This document shows positions 52,308-60,221 of a DNA stretch of 64,000 bases, one piece after another. Source of the DNA: an uncultured Prevotellaceae bacterium. GTDB taxonomy: Bacteria; Bacteroidota; Bacteroidia; Bacteroidales; Bacteroidaceae. The stretch is from the NCBI GenBank assembly GCA_900315105.1, contig OMXX01000015.1:1-64000 (forward strand), given 5' to 3'. Below the pieces are notes generated by a model that did no database searches, had not been told where the DNA came from, and worked only from the letters and a program-made list of their open reading frames with translations. A program made the position numbers and the translations under genes. Positions within the stretch are counted from its first letter, which is position 1, and every line of letters starts with the position of its first letter.

Positions 52308-54674
52308 TTAATTATAAAAATTCCATGAAATACCGAGACGAAATACTCTTTCGTTCATCGGATAGTGCGGTACGGTGAAATACTGCATATTGCCCTGTCC
52401 CGCATTGACGTGACTCATCATCGCGAAGAATCTGCATCCCTTGAGCACGAAGTTGGCATACACGTCAACGAATGGATAGTTGCCTATCTTTTTCCTTACT
52501 TCCGTGTCGGGGTTTGTCTGAACAGCGAATTGTGCGAGTCCCGGCACATATTCAGGAGCATAGTACCTTGTGAAGTATGTTACAGCCGCTCCGAAATGAC
52601 ACTTCAGCACCTTTGCAATCTTGAAATCAATATACAGATTGCTCCATACATTGAGCTTCGGCAATGGAAGTACATCATCCTGCTTGCAAAACTGGTATGT
52701 GACACGGTTCTCCCAGTTGAGGATTCCTGCCTTGAAGTTCTGTTCAAGCTCTGCGGTCACGACATTCACATCGTTACTTGACTGAAGCACATCGGCCCAG
52801 TGGTTTATCTGCAATTTTGCTTCCGAGAGCTCGTGGCCGGTTGCCAGATACGTATAGCTCTTGATGTTGTCAACTCCTATGCGGAGTGATGTCTTTGTCC
52901 TCGGGAATGATACGGCACCGCCTATGTGCGTATGCTTCTGCTTGTTGAAATTCTGATGATTCCACGAATAGTACCTGCCTTGATACTCCGTAAGGAAGAA
53001 ATCAGGAGCAAGGGAATGGTAGAAGCCTTCCATATCCACACGTACCGTATCTCCGAAGATCGGCACGTTGACATCAGCCGTTCCGTCGATGGTTAAATCA
53101 GCGGTCATGTCATCAGCATCACTTTTGACGCAATAGCTTACCTGGACATCGTAATGGAGAGTAGTGCCGAGTGTCTTGGTGAGCTGTCCGCCAATATAGA
53201 AGCTGCTCTCGTCACTCTTGGTTCCAACATACTCATATCTGCCATAATTGTGGGTGGCAAAAGCCTTGAGTCCGGCAGGAACATACTTGTTGAAACCTTC
53301 GAGCAGGGCAATAGCAAATGTATTCTCAACCTTGGTATAGTTTGCCACATCCATTATACTATCAATTCCCACGCCCAGATTTTTCCAATATACAGAATCA
53401 CCATAGGAGGCCTGATAGTAATTGGCTGGAGTTCTGTAGGCAATGTAGTTACGTGTATGCCTATCCACTGATGCCGTATGGATGAAACTTGTAACAGGCA
53501 CATATTCATCCTTGAGCCATGAAGTATCCTCTGCTTCCTTCGTCTTGGCAGCAATAAGAGAGTCAGCCATCGCCTCATTATCTACGCTGATACGGCCAGC
53601 AGAAGCCGTAGAAAGAGTGTCACTTGGCAGGTCACCTTCTATCTTCGCATCAGCAGGGCGACCGGTCAATGTCTCATTAACACGTCCTTTCGCATCCACA
53701 TCGCCACTCTCACGCTTCTCGCGATCCTCAGCCTCCTTACGTGCAGCCATAGCGAATTTCTTTGCCTCGATCTCCATTTTTGTCATAGGCACCTTGCGGT
53801 AGAAACCCACGCTATAGCGATGCGTCAGGAAGAAGTGCAGCGCGTTGTTCTTATTCCAGTTTGACGACAGGTTAGTAGGTATCTCCGTCGAGATGTACGA
53901 GTCTGTAAAATTCGACGGGTTAGTGATATACTGGTCATCGGTAATACCGCCATTTTCTGTATTCTTCATATGGTCGGTAGAGAACGCGAAATGAGCCTGA
54001 TATCGCTCACCAAGATATGATGTCCAGAGAGTATAGTCGAACAATGCAGTAGACTGGGAATTGTAATAGCCACGTCCGTACATATAGTTGAACTTCATTC
54101 CGAATCCCAATCGCTTATTCACATTAGATGCGAACAGAAGCTTGAAATAATCCTCTCCGTCCGTACGGTCACCACAAGTGTAGAAATTGAGACTTGTTAT
54201 CGGTGAGAGCGTGTTGGTGAAACGGAGGTTCTCTATCGGTGTGAGGAAGAAATCGAACGCATCAGTAAACAGGAATGCCGGTATATGCGAACGGTCCATA
54301 AAGATACGGTTCAGGCGAGGAGCACCGAGGTTTCCAGTAGTGTTGTACTCTCCATGCATACCTGAGGTAAACACCGTATTCATGAAGAGATGCTGAAGCG
54401 TATCCCTCTCCACGGGGATGCGATCACCGAAAAGAGGATCCACCGTCCAGACATACATTCCACGAGGTATTTCCTTCTTTTCCTTTCCTTCTTCCTTTCC
54501 CTTAGTCTTTTTGTTCGGGTTGAAGGTATTGGTATTGGCATCAAACTCATTATACGGATTATCTATGTCATCATAACGATTATCATTATCCAAGCCACGA
54601 TAATTAACATCCTGGGCATGAATAAGAGTCAATGCCATTATATTGAGAACTATGACCGAGAGATATCTCTTCAT
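52308..54674 (-). CDS. putative outer-membrane porin
   Basis: A 788-residue protein with a signal peptide (cleavage near IHAQ) and long, beta-strand-rich sequence ending in an aromatic residue after RLGISWNFYN, the usual end of an outer-membrane barrel. It matches the Bacteroidota putative porin family (PRGMYVWTVDPLFGDR, FDFFLTPIENLRFTNTLSPIT). A charged insert near residues 310-400 is probably periplasmic. The ATG at 54674 is used; an upstream TTG also fits. It begins 13 bases after the small membrane protein gene. Confidence 0.88.
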   Translation of the reverse strand: MKRYLSVIVLNIMALTLIHAQDVNYRGLDNDNRYDDIDNPYNEFDANTNTFNPNKKTKGKEEGKEKKEIPRGMYVWTVDPLFGDRIPVERDTLQHLFMNTVFTSGMHGEYNTTGNLGAPRLNRIFMDRSHIPAFLFTDAFDFFLTPIENLRFTNTLSPITSLNFYTCGDRTDGEDYFKLLFASNVNKRLGFGMKFNYMYGRGYYNSQSTALFDYTLWTSYLGERYQAHFAFSTDHMKNTENGGITDDQYITNPSNFTDSYISTEIPTNLSSNWNKNNALHFFLTHRYSVGFYRKVPMTKMEIEAKKFAMAARKEAEDREKRESGDVDAKGRVNETLTGRPADAKIEGDLPSDTLSTASAGRISVDNEAMADSLIAAKTKEAEDTSWLKDEYVPVTSFIHTASVDRHTRNYIAYRTPANYYQASYGDSVYWKNLGVGIDSIMDVANYTKVENTFAIALLEGFNKYVPAGLKAFATHNYGRYEYVGTKSDESSFYIGGQLTKTLGTTLHYDVQVSYCVKSDADDMTADLTIDGTADVNVPIFGDTVRVDMEGFYHSLAPDFFLTEYQGRYYSWNHQNFNKQKHTHIGGAVSFPRTKTSLRIGVDNIKSYTYLATGHELSEAKLQINHWADVLQSSNDVNVVTAELEQNFKAGILNWENRVTYQFCKQDDVLPLPKLNVWSNLYIDFKIAKVLKCHFGAAVTYFTRYYAPEYVPGLAQFAVQTNPDTEVRKKIGNYPFVDVYANFVLKGCRFFAMMSHVNAGQGNMQYFTVPHYPMNERVFRLGISWNFYN

Positions 54675-54687
54675 CAACAAGTATTAT

Positions 54688-54945
54688 CTATTTCTTCACA
54701 AATCGCAGGGCACACTCCGCCATCTTGAAAGCCATGGCTATGATAAACACCACTATACCCATAGCTTCATTTCCCTTGAAATACATATAGGCACCTATCA
54801 CGCCTAAGACCATAAACAAGACATTGAAAATCTGGCGAAGCATAAAGAAAGAGCCCCTACCATCTTCCGGCTTACGGTGATGACGTTCCGGACGTTTGGC
54901 AAGAGTTACCTCCTCTTCTTCTGCGAAATTTTTGATTTCTTCCAT
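54688..54945 (-). CDS. small two-helix membrane protein
   Basis: An 85-residue protein with an acidic, Lys/Arg/His-rich N-terminus (about 30 residues) and two transmembrane helices (IFNVLFMVLGVIGAYMYF, MGIVVFIIAMAFKMAECAL). Unknown function. Eight bases after the DUF4468 gene and 13 before the porin gene, so it is an operon member. Confidence 0.8.
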   Translation of the reverse strand: MEEIKNFAEEEEVTLAKRPERHHRKPEDGRGSFFMLRQIFNVLFMVLGVIGAYMYFKGNEAMGIVVFIIAMAFKMAECALRFVKK

Positions 54946-54953
54946 TAAAGTAT

Positions 54954-55583
54954 TTATTTAAGAGAGAGTTCAAACCGCTTGAGAATCTTCTCCATACGGT
55001 CTATTGTACAGATGCGGAACTTCTTTGTACCACCTTTGGTAAAACCAGTTCCCTTCTTGTTGAATGCCACCTTGTCGGATATCATTTCCTCTGCGGTGTA
55101 ATGTGCCTCTGTAGGGCGTCCTTCCTCGTAGTGGTAGCTGATATTGGTGATAATCACCTTGCATTCTCCGTCAGTACACTCGACAGACACAGCATAGTTC
55201 ATCTTTGTCTTGTCAAGAGAAAATGCCTTATCGCTGAACACGAGCCATTCCTGTGCACGGGCGAGAATCTTATGTCCTATACGGTCAACAACGGCAAGAG
55301 TGGATTTCTCTGTCTGCTCCTCACCCTCTACAAGGGAACTGAAATATGAAAGAGCCATTTCGTAAACCTTGTCAGCTGGCATACCTTCCACTTTATAGGT
55401 CTTTTCCCATGTCACCTTGCCATTAACCTCCGGTACCCCACCCTGCATATACTTAGCAGGTATTTCCTTGTCCTTACGCTCGAAAAGGGCACGGCGCTGG
55501 GTTCGCTCCCCATCGGATGTTCCCTGAGCACTTGCGGAAAGTGTAGTTGCAAGGATGAATATGAATGCTACAAACTTTTTCAT
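54954..55583 (-). CDS. DUF4468 secreted protein
   Basis: A 209-residue protein with a signal peptide (cleavage near ASAQ). The mature N-terminus is Arg/Lys-rich, and the rest matches the DUF4468 pattern, a lipocalin-like or TBP-like fold of unknown role (YKVEGMPADKVYEMALSYF, YHYEEGRPTEAHYTAEEMISDK). The ATG at 55583 is used; a TTG two codons earlier is possible. First gene of the DUF4468-membrane protein-porin-galM run. Confidence 0.85.
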   Translation of the reverse strand: MKKFVAFIFILATTLSASAQGTSDGERTQRRALFERKDKEIPAKYMQGGVPEVNGKVTWEKTYKVEGMPADKVYEMALSYFSSLVEGEEQTEKSTLAVVDRIGHKILARAQEWLVFSDKAFSLDKTKMNYAVSVECTDGECKVIITNISYHYEEGRPTEAHYTAEEMISDKVAFNKKGTGFTKGGTKKFRICTIDRMEKILKRFELSLK

Positions 55584-55682
55584 TTCCAATATTTTAAGTA
55601 AAGTGTAGAGTGTAATGTATAATATTGACAGCTTTAATCGCTAAACACTAAACTCTAATCACAAAACTATGAATTATGACTG

Positions 55683-55690
55683 CAAAGATA
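55683..55690 (-). promoter_or_regulatory. -7 element of the DUF4468 operon
   Basis: TATCTTTG on the minus strand, about 100 bases before the ATG. Confidence 0.6.
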
Positions 55691-55727
55691 ATAAAAAAAG
55701 TAGAATGAAAGTATGTTTAAGCATTAT

Positions 55728-56474
55728 TTAACATTGTACGACTTCCATTGTCATGGAAATATCGGTCTTAGGTCTGTCGCCTGATGCCGTTGCCGTATTC
55801 TGGATTTTCTCCACCACGTCAAGACCGCTTTCCACCTCACCGAATACGGTGTATTGATTATCGAGGAATGGAGTACCGCCGACAGTTGTGTATGCCTCTA
55901 TCTGCTCAGGAGTGAACTCCGGCTTGGGTTTCTCTGCGCATATCGCCTTTGTCTCAGCAATAAGCTCGTCCTGCAACTCCTGTAAGCCTGCCTGATCGCG
56001 ATTACGGCGGAGATCCATGATCTTTGCACGGTTTTCTGCAACAAGGTTATTGAAGACCGCCTGTTCCTGCTGCATTCCCATCTGACGCTCCATCTGCTTG
56101 AGTTCCTGCGGTTTGTATGTCTTTCCCCATACGATATAGAACTGTGAACCGCTGCTCTCACGCTTAGGATTCACCTCATCACCCTGACGGGCAGCAGAGA
56201 GGGCACCACGCTTGTGGAAGAGCTGTGGATATACGAACTCGGCAGGAACGGTATAGCCAGGACCGCCCGTTCCGAGCATCTTGCCGGCAGGTGCTTCCTT
56301 ACTGTTAGGATCGCCCCCCTGAATCATGAAGTCCTTGATGACACGATGGAAAAGAGTGCCGTCATAATAGCCTTCCTTTGCCAGTTTTATGAAGTTATCT
56401 CGATGCTTTGGAGTCTCGTCGTAAAGGCGAACGATGATTTCGCCCTCAGTTGTATTGATCTTTATCTTTGTCAT
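55728..56474 (-). CDS. cyclophilin-type peptidyl-prolyl isomerase with insert
   Basis: A 248-residue cyclophilin without signal peptide, so probably cytoplasmic. The core motifs FHRVIKDFMIQGGDP, SGSQFYIVWG and NQYTVFGEV are kept. Between the latter two is a charged, mostly helical insert of about 80 residues (ELKQMERQMGMQQEQAVF, LQELQDELIAETKAIC), which makes the protein longer than the usual 160-170. The insert may be a coiled-coil arm for binding substrate or a partner. Confidence 0.92.
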   Translation of the reverse strand: MTKIKINTTEGEIIVRLYDETPKHRDNFIKLAKEGYYDGTLFHRVIKDFMIQGGDPNSKEAPAGKMLGTGGPGYTVPAEFVYPQLFHKRGALSAARQGDEVNPKRESSGSQFYIVWGKTYKPQELKQMERQMGMQQEQAVFNNLVAENRAKIMDLRRNRDQAGLQELQDELIAETKAICAEKPKPEFTPEQIEAYTTVGGTPFLDNQYTVFGEVESGLDVVEKIQNTATASGDRPKTDISMTMEVVQC

Positions 56475-56491
56475 TACGCTTGTTTTTTATG

Positions 56492-56499
56492 CAAAAGTA
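56492..56499 (-). promoter_or_regulatory. cyclophilin -7 element
   Basis: TACTTTTG on the minus strand, 18 bases before the ATG at 56474. Confidence 0.55.
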
Positions 56500-56549
56500 A
56501 TTAAATATTTTGAATATCCCAAGAAAAAAAGCCACTTTTTCCGTTTAAG

Positions 56550-56705
56550 GTCAAAAGCAGGCTCGCTATACCTTCGCTATTCCACCGTTCTTCCTTCGCT
56601 CTTCCTCCGCTGATCCTCCGTACCAAAGTCGGTGCAAAGTCGGTGCAAAGTCGGTGAAGGAGCGTTCTTAGAGCGAATCGAAAGCGGGGGCATATCGAGT
56701 TTTGT
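56550..56705. repeat. purine/pyrimidine repeat with 11-bp tandem unit
   Basis: CTTCCTCCGCTGATCCT (56601-56617) is akin to the repeat at 14544-14560. It is followed by an 11-bp unit AAAGTCGGTGC repeated 2.9 times (56625-56656), then a GAGCG/GAATCGAAAGCG purine-rich end. The stretch does not overlap a gene. Confidence 0.7.
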
Positions 56706-56743
56706 TAGAGGATGAGCTTACCTTCTTCGGAAAGACAAGTTAG

Positions 56744-57166
56744 CTACCGAAAAAGATTAACAAAGAAATCATACCCAACCCCAGAAAGATTATAACGATT
56801 AATCATATAATTCGAACAGAAAGTTGCAGGTATTATCAAAATAAGACCAATTATTAATATCAACGAAAAAAGTCCGTCAGAAATTAATTTATCCGCTCTA
56901 CAATTAGAGAAAGTATCCTTCAAATACCATCCTCTATTGAGATATCTGATTGTTATAAATATCAAAATAAAAATGCCGTACAAGAGATATAGAATAAATA
57001 CTCGCAGATCAGCCTTACAGAATATCTTACTCCAAACAAGAAGCGGCAAATGTAAAAGCCAAAGCCATACTGATAAGCCAAAAACAGTACGACTTGTTTC
57101 CTGACGGCCCCAATACCTTACGTTTGCCCAAAAGAGCCTATAATAGAGATAATCTAATAACCTCAT
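56744..57166 (-). CDS. small membrane protein, unknown
   Basis: A 140-residue protein with about four hydrophobic helices (VFGLSVWLWLLHLPLLVW, FILYLLYGIFILIFITI, LFSLILIIGLILIIPA). No motif is recognised. It has a minus-strand -7 element and is divergent from the ThiD-AraC gene. Low GC compared with its neighbours. Confidence 0.68.
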   Translation of the reverse strand: MRLLDYLYYRLFWANVRYWGRQETSRTVFGLSVWLWLLHLPLLVWSKIFCKADLRVFILYLLYGIFILIFITIRYLNRGWYLKDTFSNCRADKLISDGLFSLILIIGLILIIPATFCSNYMINRYNLSGVGYDFFVNLFR

Positions 57167-57195
57167 AATTATTCAGTTGTTTTTGATTCAAAGGA

Positions 57196-57203
57196 CAAAA
57201 GTA
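57196..57203 (-). promoter_or_regulatory. -7 element of the small membrane protein gene
   Basis: TACTTTTG on the minus strand, 30 bases before the start. Confidence 0.5.
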
Positions 57204-57253
57204 AATAAAAATTCCCATACAGCCAAATGATTTATGCAAAAAACCGTGTGGCA

Positions 57254-57285
57254 TTTGGAGTTATCATATTTTTTTCTTAATTTTG
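57254..57285 (+). promoter_or_regulatory. promoter of the ThiD-AraC gene, almost no leader
   Basis: TTTG at 57254-57257 and TAATTTTG at 57278-57285, 20 bases apart, ending eight bases before a GTG start. The -33 box overlaps the right arm of an inverted pair CCAAATG (57223-57229)/CATTTGG (57252-57258), a possible autoregulatory site. Confidence 0.65.
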
Positions 57286-57293
57286 CGCCCGAC

Positions 57294-58364
57294 GTGAAGA
57301 TAATAACCCCTATATTGACAATTTCTGGTTCTGACGGCATTGGTTCATCAGGAATTCAGGCAGACATCAAGACTATCACAAGTCTTGGTGGGGATGCTAT
57401 GACCGTTATTACGTGTATGGCTCTCAACGATGGAAAGGGTATGAAATGGCATAGGCTTCACAAGGATGTCATAGCGGATCAGGCAAGGACGATAATGGAA
57501 ACTATGCATCCAAAGGCAACTAAGATAGGACTCATACATAATCATGAGACGATAAAGGCATTAAGGAACGAGGTTATCGGTTGCAGGAGAATAGTATGCG
57601 CCCCAGGTATATTCTCGTCTGACGGCTCGCAACTTATTGACGATGAATCCATTAAAGCAATCATCACTTATCTTATACCAGAATCAACGTTGCTTATGCT
57701 GAGATGCAATGAGGCAGAGAAAATTCTTGGCAAGAAGATAACATCAGATGACGATATGCTGAAAGCTGCCAAGAAACTGAAAGAGCTGGGAGCAGAATGG
57801 GTGATGCTTCGTGGAGGACAACTGGCGGAAGGTCGCCTCACAGCCCTACTCTATGGCGAAGGCACAGAGCATTTCTTCACGTCATACAACATTCAGGGAT
57901 GGAAAAAGCATGGTGTAGGTAGTGCCTTGTCTGCTGCCATTACTACCCGACTCGGCATGGGTGATGATGTTCCTACAGCCATAAAGAATGCCCATGAATA
58001 CGTTCATAGCTGTGTGGTATATGCAGTTAGCGATGAGAAACAGAGCCTTCGTGCAAAAGACATTTATAATGAGTTCATTAGTATCGTGGCTGAGTTTTAT
58101 AAGAAAGAGCACAGCGTTGCCTTCTATGCCGACAAGCTCAACATCACGACGAGGTATCTGTCTCAGGTCACAGACAAGACAGTTGGAATATCGCCAAAAC
58201 AGGTTATTTCAAACTACCTTATTAATGAAGCCAAGATACTTCTCAGTAATTCAAGGCTCACTATTCAGGAAATATCCAATCGTCTCGGATTCTCCTCTCA
58301 GACAATGTTCTGCAAGTTCTTCAAGGGGCGGGAGAAGTATACACCAACAGAATATAGGAGATGA
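57294..58364 (+). CDS. degenerate ThiD-like kinase fused to an AraC DNA-binding domain
   Basis: A 356-residue protein. Residues 1-245 are a ThiD/PdxK-type ribokinase fold (ILTISGSDGIGSSGIQADIKT). Residues about 262-356 are an AraC helix-turn-helix pair (VAFYADKLNITTRYLSQVTDK, IQEISNRLGFSSQTMFCKFFKG). In ThiD the anion-hole motif is HGTGC with a catalytic Cys; here it is HGVGS (Ser210). The D-P-V segment is replaced by APG (residues 103-105), and the TPN-x-x-EA block reads LRCNEAE. The kinase part may thus bind a vitamin-like ligand rather than phosphorylate it. The next genes are pdxS and pdxT, so a role as B6 sensor is likely. The start is the GTG at 57294, as the promoter rules out the ATG at 57234. 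Confidence 0.85.
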   Translation: MKIITPILTISGSDGIGSSGIQADIKTITSLGGDAMTVITCMALNDGKGMKWHRLHKDVIADQARTIMETMHPKATKIGLIHNHETIKALRNEVIGCRRIVCAPGIFSSDGSQLIDDESIKAIITYLIPESTLLMLRCNEAEKILGKKITSDDDMLKAAKKLKELGAEWVMLRGGQLAEGRLTALLYGEGTEHFFTSYNIQGWKKHGVGSALSAAITTRLGMGDDVPTAIKNAHEYVHSCVVYAVSDEKQSLRAKDIYNEFISIVAEFYKKEHSVAFYADKLNITTRYLSQVTDKTVGISPKQVISNYLINEAKILLSNSRLTIQEISNRLGFSSQTMFCKFFKGREKYTPTEYRR

Positions 58365-58402
58365 TAGTCGCTTGTCATTTTCGGAACACTATTTTACTAT
58401 AC

Positions 58403-58431
58403 AGGAACAGACTTTTGTCCGTTCCTTTTTT
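58403..58431 (+). terminator. terminator or operator between ThiD-AraC and pdxS
   Basis: GGAACAGAC-TTTT-GTCCGTTCC forms an eight-pair stem with one mismatch, then seven T residues. It overlaps the -33 box of the pdxS promoter, so it may act as both terminator and control site. Confidence 0.65.
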
Positions 58432-58444
58432 TGTATCTACCTTT
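58412..58444 (+). promoter_or_regulatory. pdxS promoter
   Basis: TTTTG at 58412-58416 and TACCTTTG at 58437-58444, 20 bases apart; leader of about 50 bases. Confidence 0.7.
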
Positions 58445-58500
58445 GCAGCCGAAAAAAGATTAAAGAATAAAGTAGAAAGTGTAAAGTATAAAGAAAAAAA

Positions 58501-59373
58501 ATGGAAAATAGAACTATTCTCAACCGCAACCTTGCACAGATGCTTAAGGGCGGTGTTATTATGGACGTAACAACTCCAGAACAGGCAAAGATAGCAGAGG
58601 CAGCTGGCGCTTGTGCTGTAATGGCTTTAGAGCGTATCCCAGCTGATATTCGTGCTGCTGGTGGCGTTTCACGCATGAGCGACCCAAAGATGATCAAGGG
58701 TATTCAGGAGGCTGTATCAATCCCTGTAATGGCAAAGGTACGTATCGGACATTTCGTAGAGGCACAGATTCTTGAGGCTATCGAGATTGACTATATAGAC
58801 GAGAGCGAGGTACTCAGTCCTGCAGATGATGTATATCATATTGACAAGCGTAAGTTCAACGTGCCTTTCGTTTGTGGCGCAAAGGACCTTGGTGAGGCAC
58901 TTCGCCGTATAAACGAGGGTGCTACGATGATCCGTACAAAGGGCGAGCCTGGTACTGGTGATGTTATTCAGGCTGTCCGTCACATGAGAATGATGCAGAG
59001 CGAGATCCGCCGTCTTGTATCTATGAGCGAGGATGAGCTCTATGAGGCAGCAAAGCAGTTGCGTGTACCTTTCGACCTTGTGCAGTTCGTTCACGAGAAT
59101 GGCAAGTTGCCTGTAGTAAACTTCGCAGCAGGTGGTGTTGCTACCCCAGCTGATGCCGCATTGATGATGCAGTTGGGTGCCGAGGGTGTATTCGTAGGTA
59201 GCGGTATCTTCAAGAGCGGAGACCCAGTAAAGCGTGCACAGGCAATCGTAAAAGCAGTTACGAACTACGACAACCCAAAGATTATCGCAGAACTCAGCGA
59301 GGATCTTGGCGAGGCTATGGTAGGTATCAACGAAAGTGAGATAGAACTGCTGATGGCGGAGAGAGGGAAATAA
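58501..59373 (+). CDS. pdxS: pyridoxal 5'-phosphate synthase subunit PdxS
   Basis: A 290-residue PdxS/Pdx1 barrel: [58 protein letters not shown], and [34 protein letters not shown]. The two catalytic lysines of the family fall in MAKVRIG and KGEPGTG. With PdxT it builds PLP from ribose 5-phosphate, glyceraldehyde 3-phosphate and ammonia. Confidence 0.97.
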   Translation: MENRTILNRNLAQMLKGGVIMDVTTPEQAKIAEAAGACAVMALERIPADIRAAGGVSRMSDPKMIKGIQEAVSIPVMAKVRIGHFVEAQILEAIEIDYIDESEVLSPADDVYHIDKRKFNVPFVCGAKDLGEALRRINEGATMIRTKGEPGTGDVIQAVRHMRMMQSEIRRLVSMSEDELYEAAKQLRVPFDLVQFVHENGKLPVVNFAAGGVATPADAALMMQLGAEGVFVGSGIFKSGDPVKRAQAIVKAVTNYDNPKIIAELSEDLGEAMVGINESEIELLMAERGK

Positions 59374-59379
59374 GGAATC

Positions 59380-59515
59380 GGCCCCTCACCCGCCCTATGG
59401 GCACCCTCTCCCCAAGGGGCGAGGGAAAAGTTAGTAACAAACCCAAATAAACAATTAAAGGTAATTTCCCCCCTCGCCCCTTGGGGAGAGGGTGTCCACA
59501 GGACGGGTGAGGGGC
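59380..59515. repeat. 136-bp terminal inverted repeat element between pdxS and pdxT
   Basis: Begins GGCCCCTCACCCGCCC and ends GGACGGGTGAGGGGC, with inner arms CTCTCCCCAAGGGGCGAGG / CCTCGCCCCTTGGGGAGAG. It is a close copy of 33111-33252. It fills nearly the whole gap between pdxS (ends 59373) and pdxT (starts 59531). Confidence 0.88.
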
Positions 59516-59530
59516 TTTTGGTTAGGCTTT

Positions 59531-60088
59531 ATGATAGCAATATTAGCATTACAGGGAGCATTTGCGGAACATCAGCAGATGCTCAGCAGATTAGGAGAGG
59601 AAAGCGTTCTAATACGTAACCTTGACGATTGGAACGACTTTATAAAGAATACGGATAAGCGCGGACTTATCATTCCCGGAGGTGAGAGTACGGCAATGAT
59701 GAGGATAATACGCGATGAGAATCTTCTTGAGCCTGTAAGAAAGGCAATTCTTGAGGGTTTGCCCGTCTTCGGCACTTGTGCAGGTCTCATAATGCTCGAC
59801 TCTGAACATCTCGGAACAATGGATATCGAGGTAAAGAGAAACGCATACGGCAGACAGCTCGGAAGTTTCTATACACAAGATGAAGTGAAAGGTATAGGCA
59901 AAGTGCCAATGACCTTTATACGAGCACCTTATATCACCGCTGTTAAAGATGGTGTTGAGGTTCTTGCTGAGGTTGATGGCAATATCGTTGCTGCAAGACA
60001 AGGCAAGCAACTCGTTACTTCATTCCACCCGGAATTGAATGAGGATACGAGGATACATGAGTATTTCTTGAAGATGGCTTCGAAATAA
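59531..60088 (+). CDS. pdxT: pyridoxal 5'-phosphate synthase glutaminase subunit PdxT
   Basis: A 185-residue class I-type glutaminase that feeds ammonia to PdxS. It begins [18 protein letters not shown], has GGESTAMMR, the catalytic Cys near residue 83 ([10 protein letters not shown]) and the His/Glu pair in SFHPELNED. The frame is open from 59492, but that upstream part is translated repeat sequence, so the ATG at 59531 is the start. It is separated from pdxS by the inverted repeat element. Confidence 0.95.
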   Translation: MIAILALQGAFAEHQQMLSRLGEESVLIRNLDDWNDFIKNTDKRGLIIPGGESTAMMRIIRDENLLEPVRKAILEGLPVFGTCAGLIMLDSEHLGTMDIEVKRNAYGRQLGSFYTQDEVKGIGKVPMTFIRAPYITAVKDGVEVLAEVDGNIVAARQGKQLVTSFHPELNEDTRIHEYFLKMASK

Positions 60089-60093
60089 GTGAA

Positions 60094-60201
60094 AAGTGAA
60101 GAGTGAAAAGTGAAGAATTTAAGTTACAATTTATTGCGAAGGACTGTTATCGACCTTAAATGCAATACAAACTTAAATTCTTCACTTTTCACTCTTCACT
60201 T
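60094..60201. repeat. 32-bp perfect inverted repeat between convergent genes
   Basis: The arm 60094-60125 (AAGTGAAGAGTGAAAAGTG...) is the exact complement of 60170-60201, with a 44-base loop. It lies between pdxT and the convergent esterase/epimerase gene. A related AGTGAAAAGTGAAGAGTGAAAA arm without its partner is at 48420-48445. Confidence 0.9.
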
Positions 60202-60221
60202 AAGTATTCTTCACTCAAATA

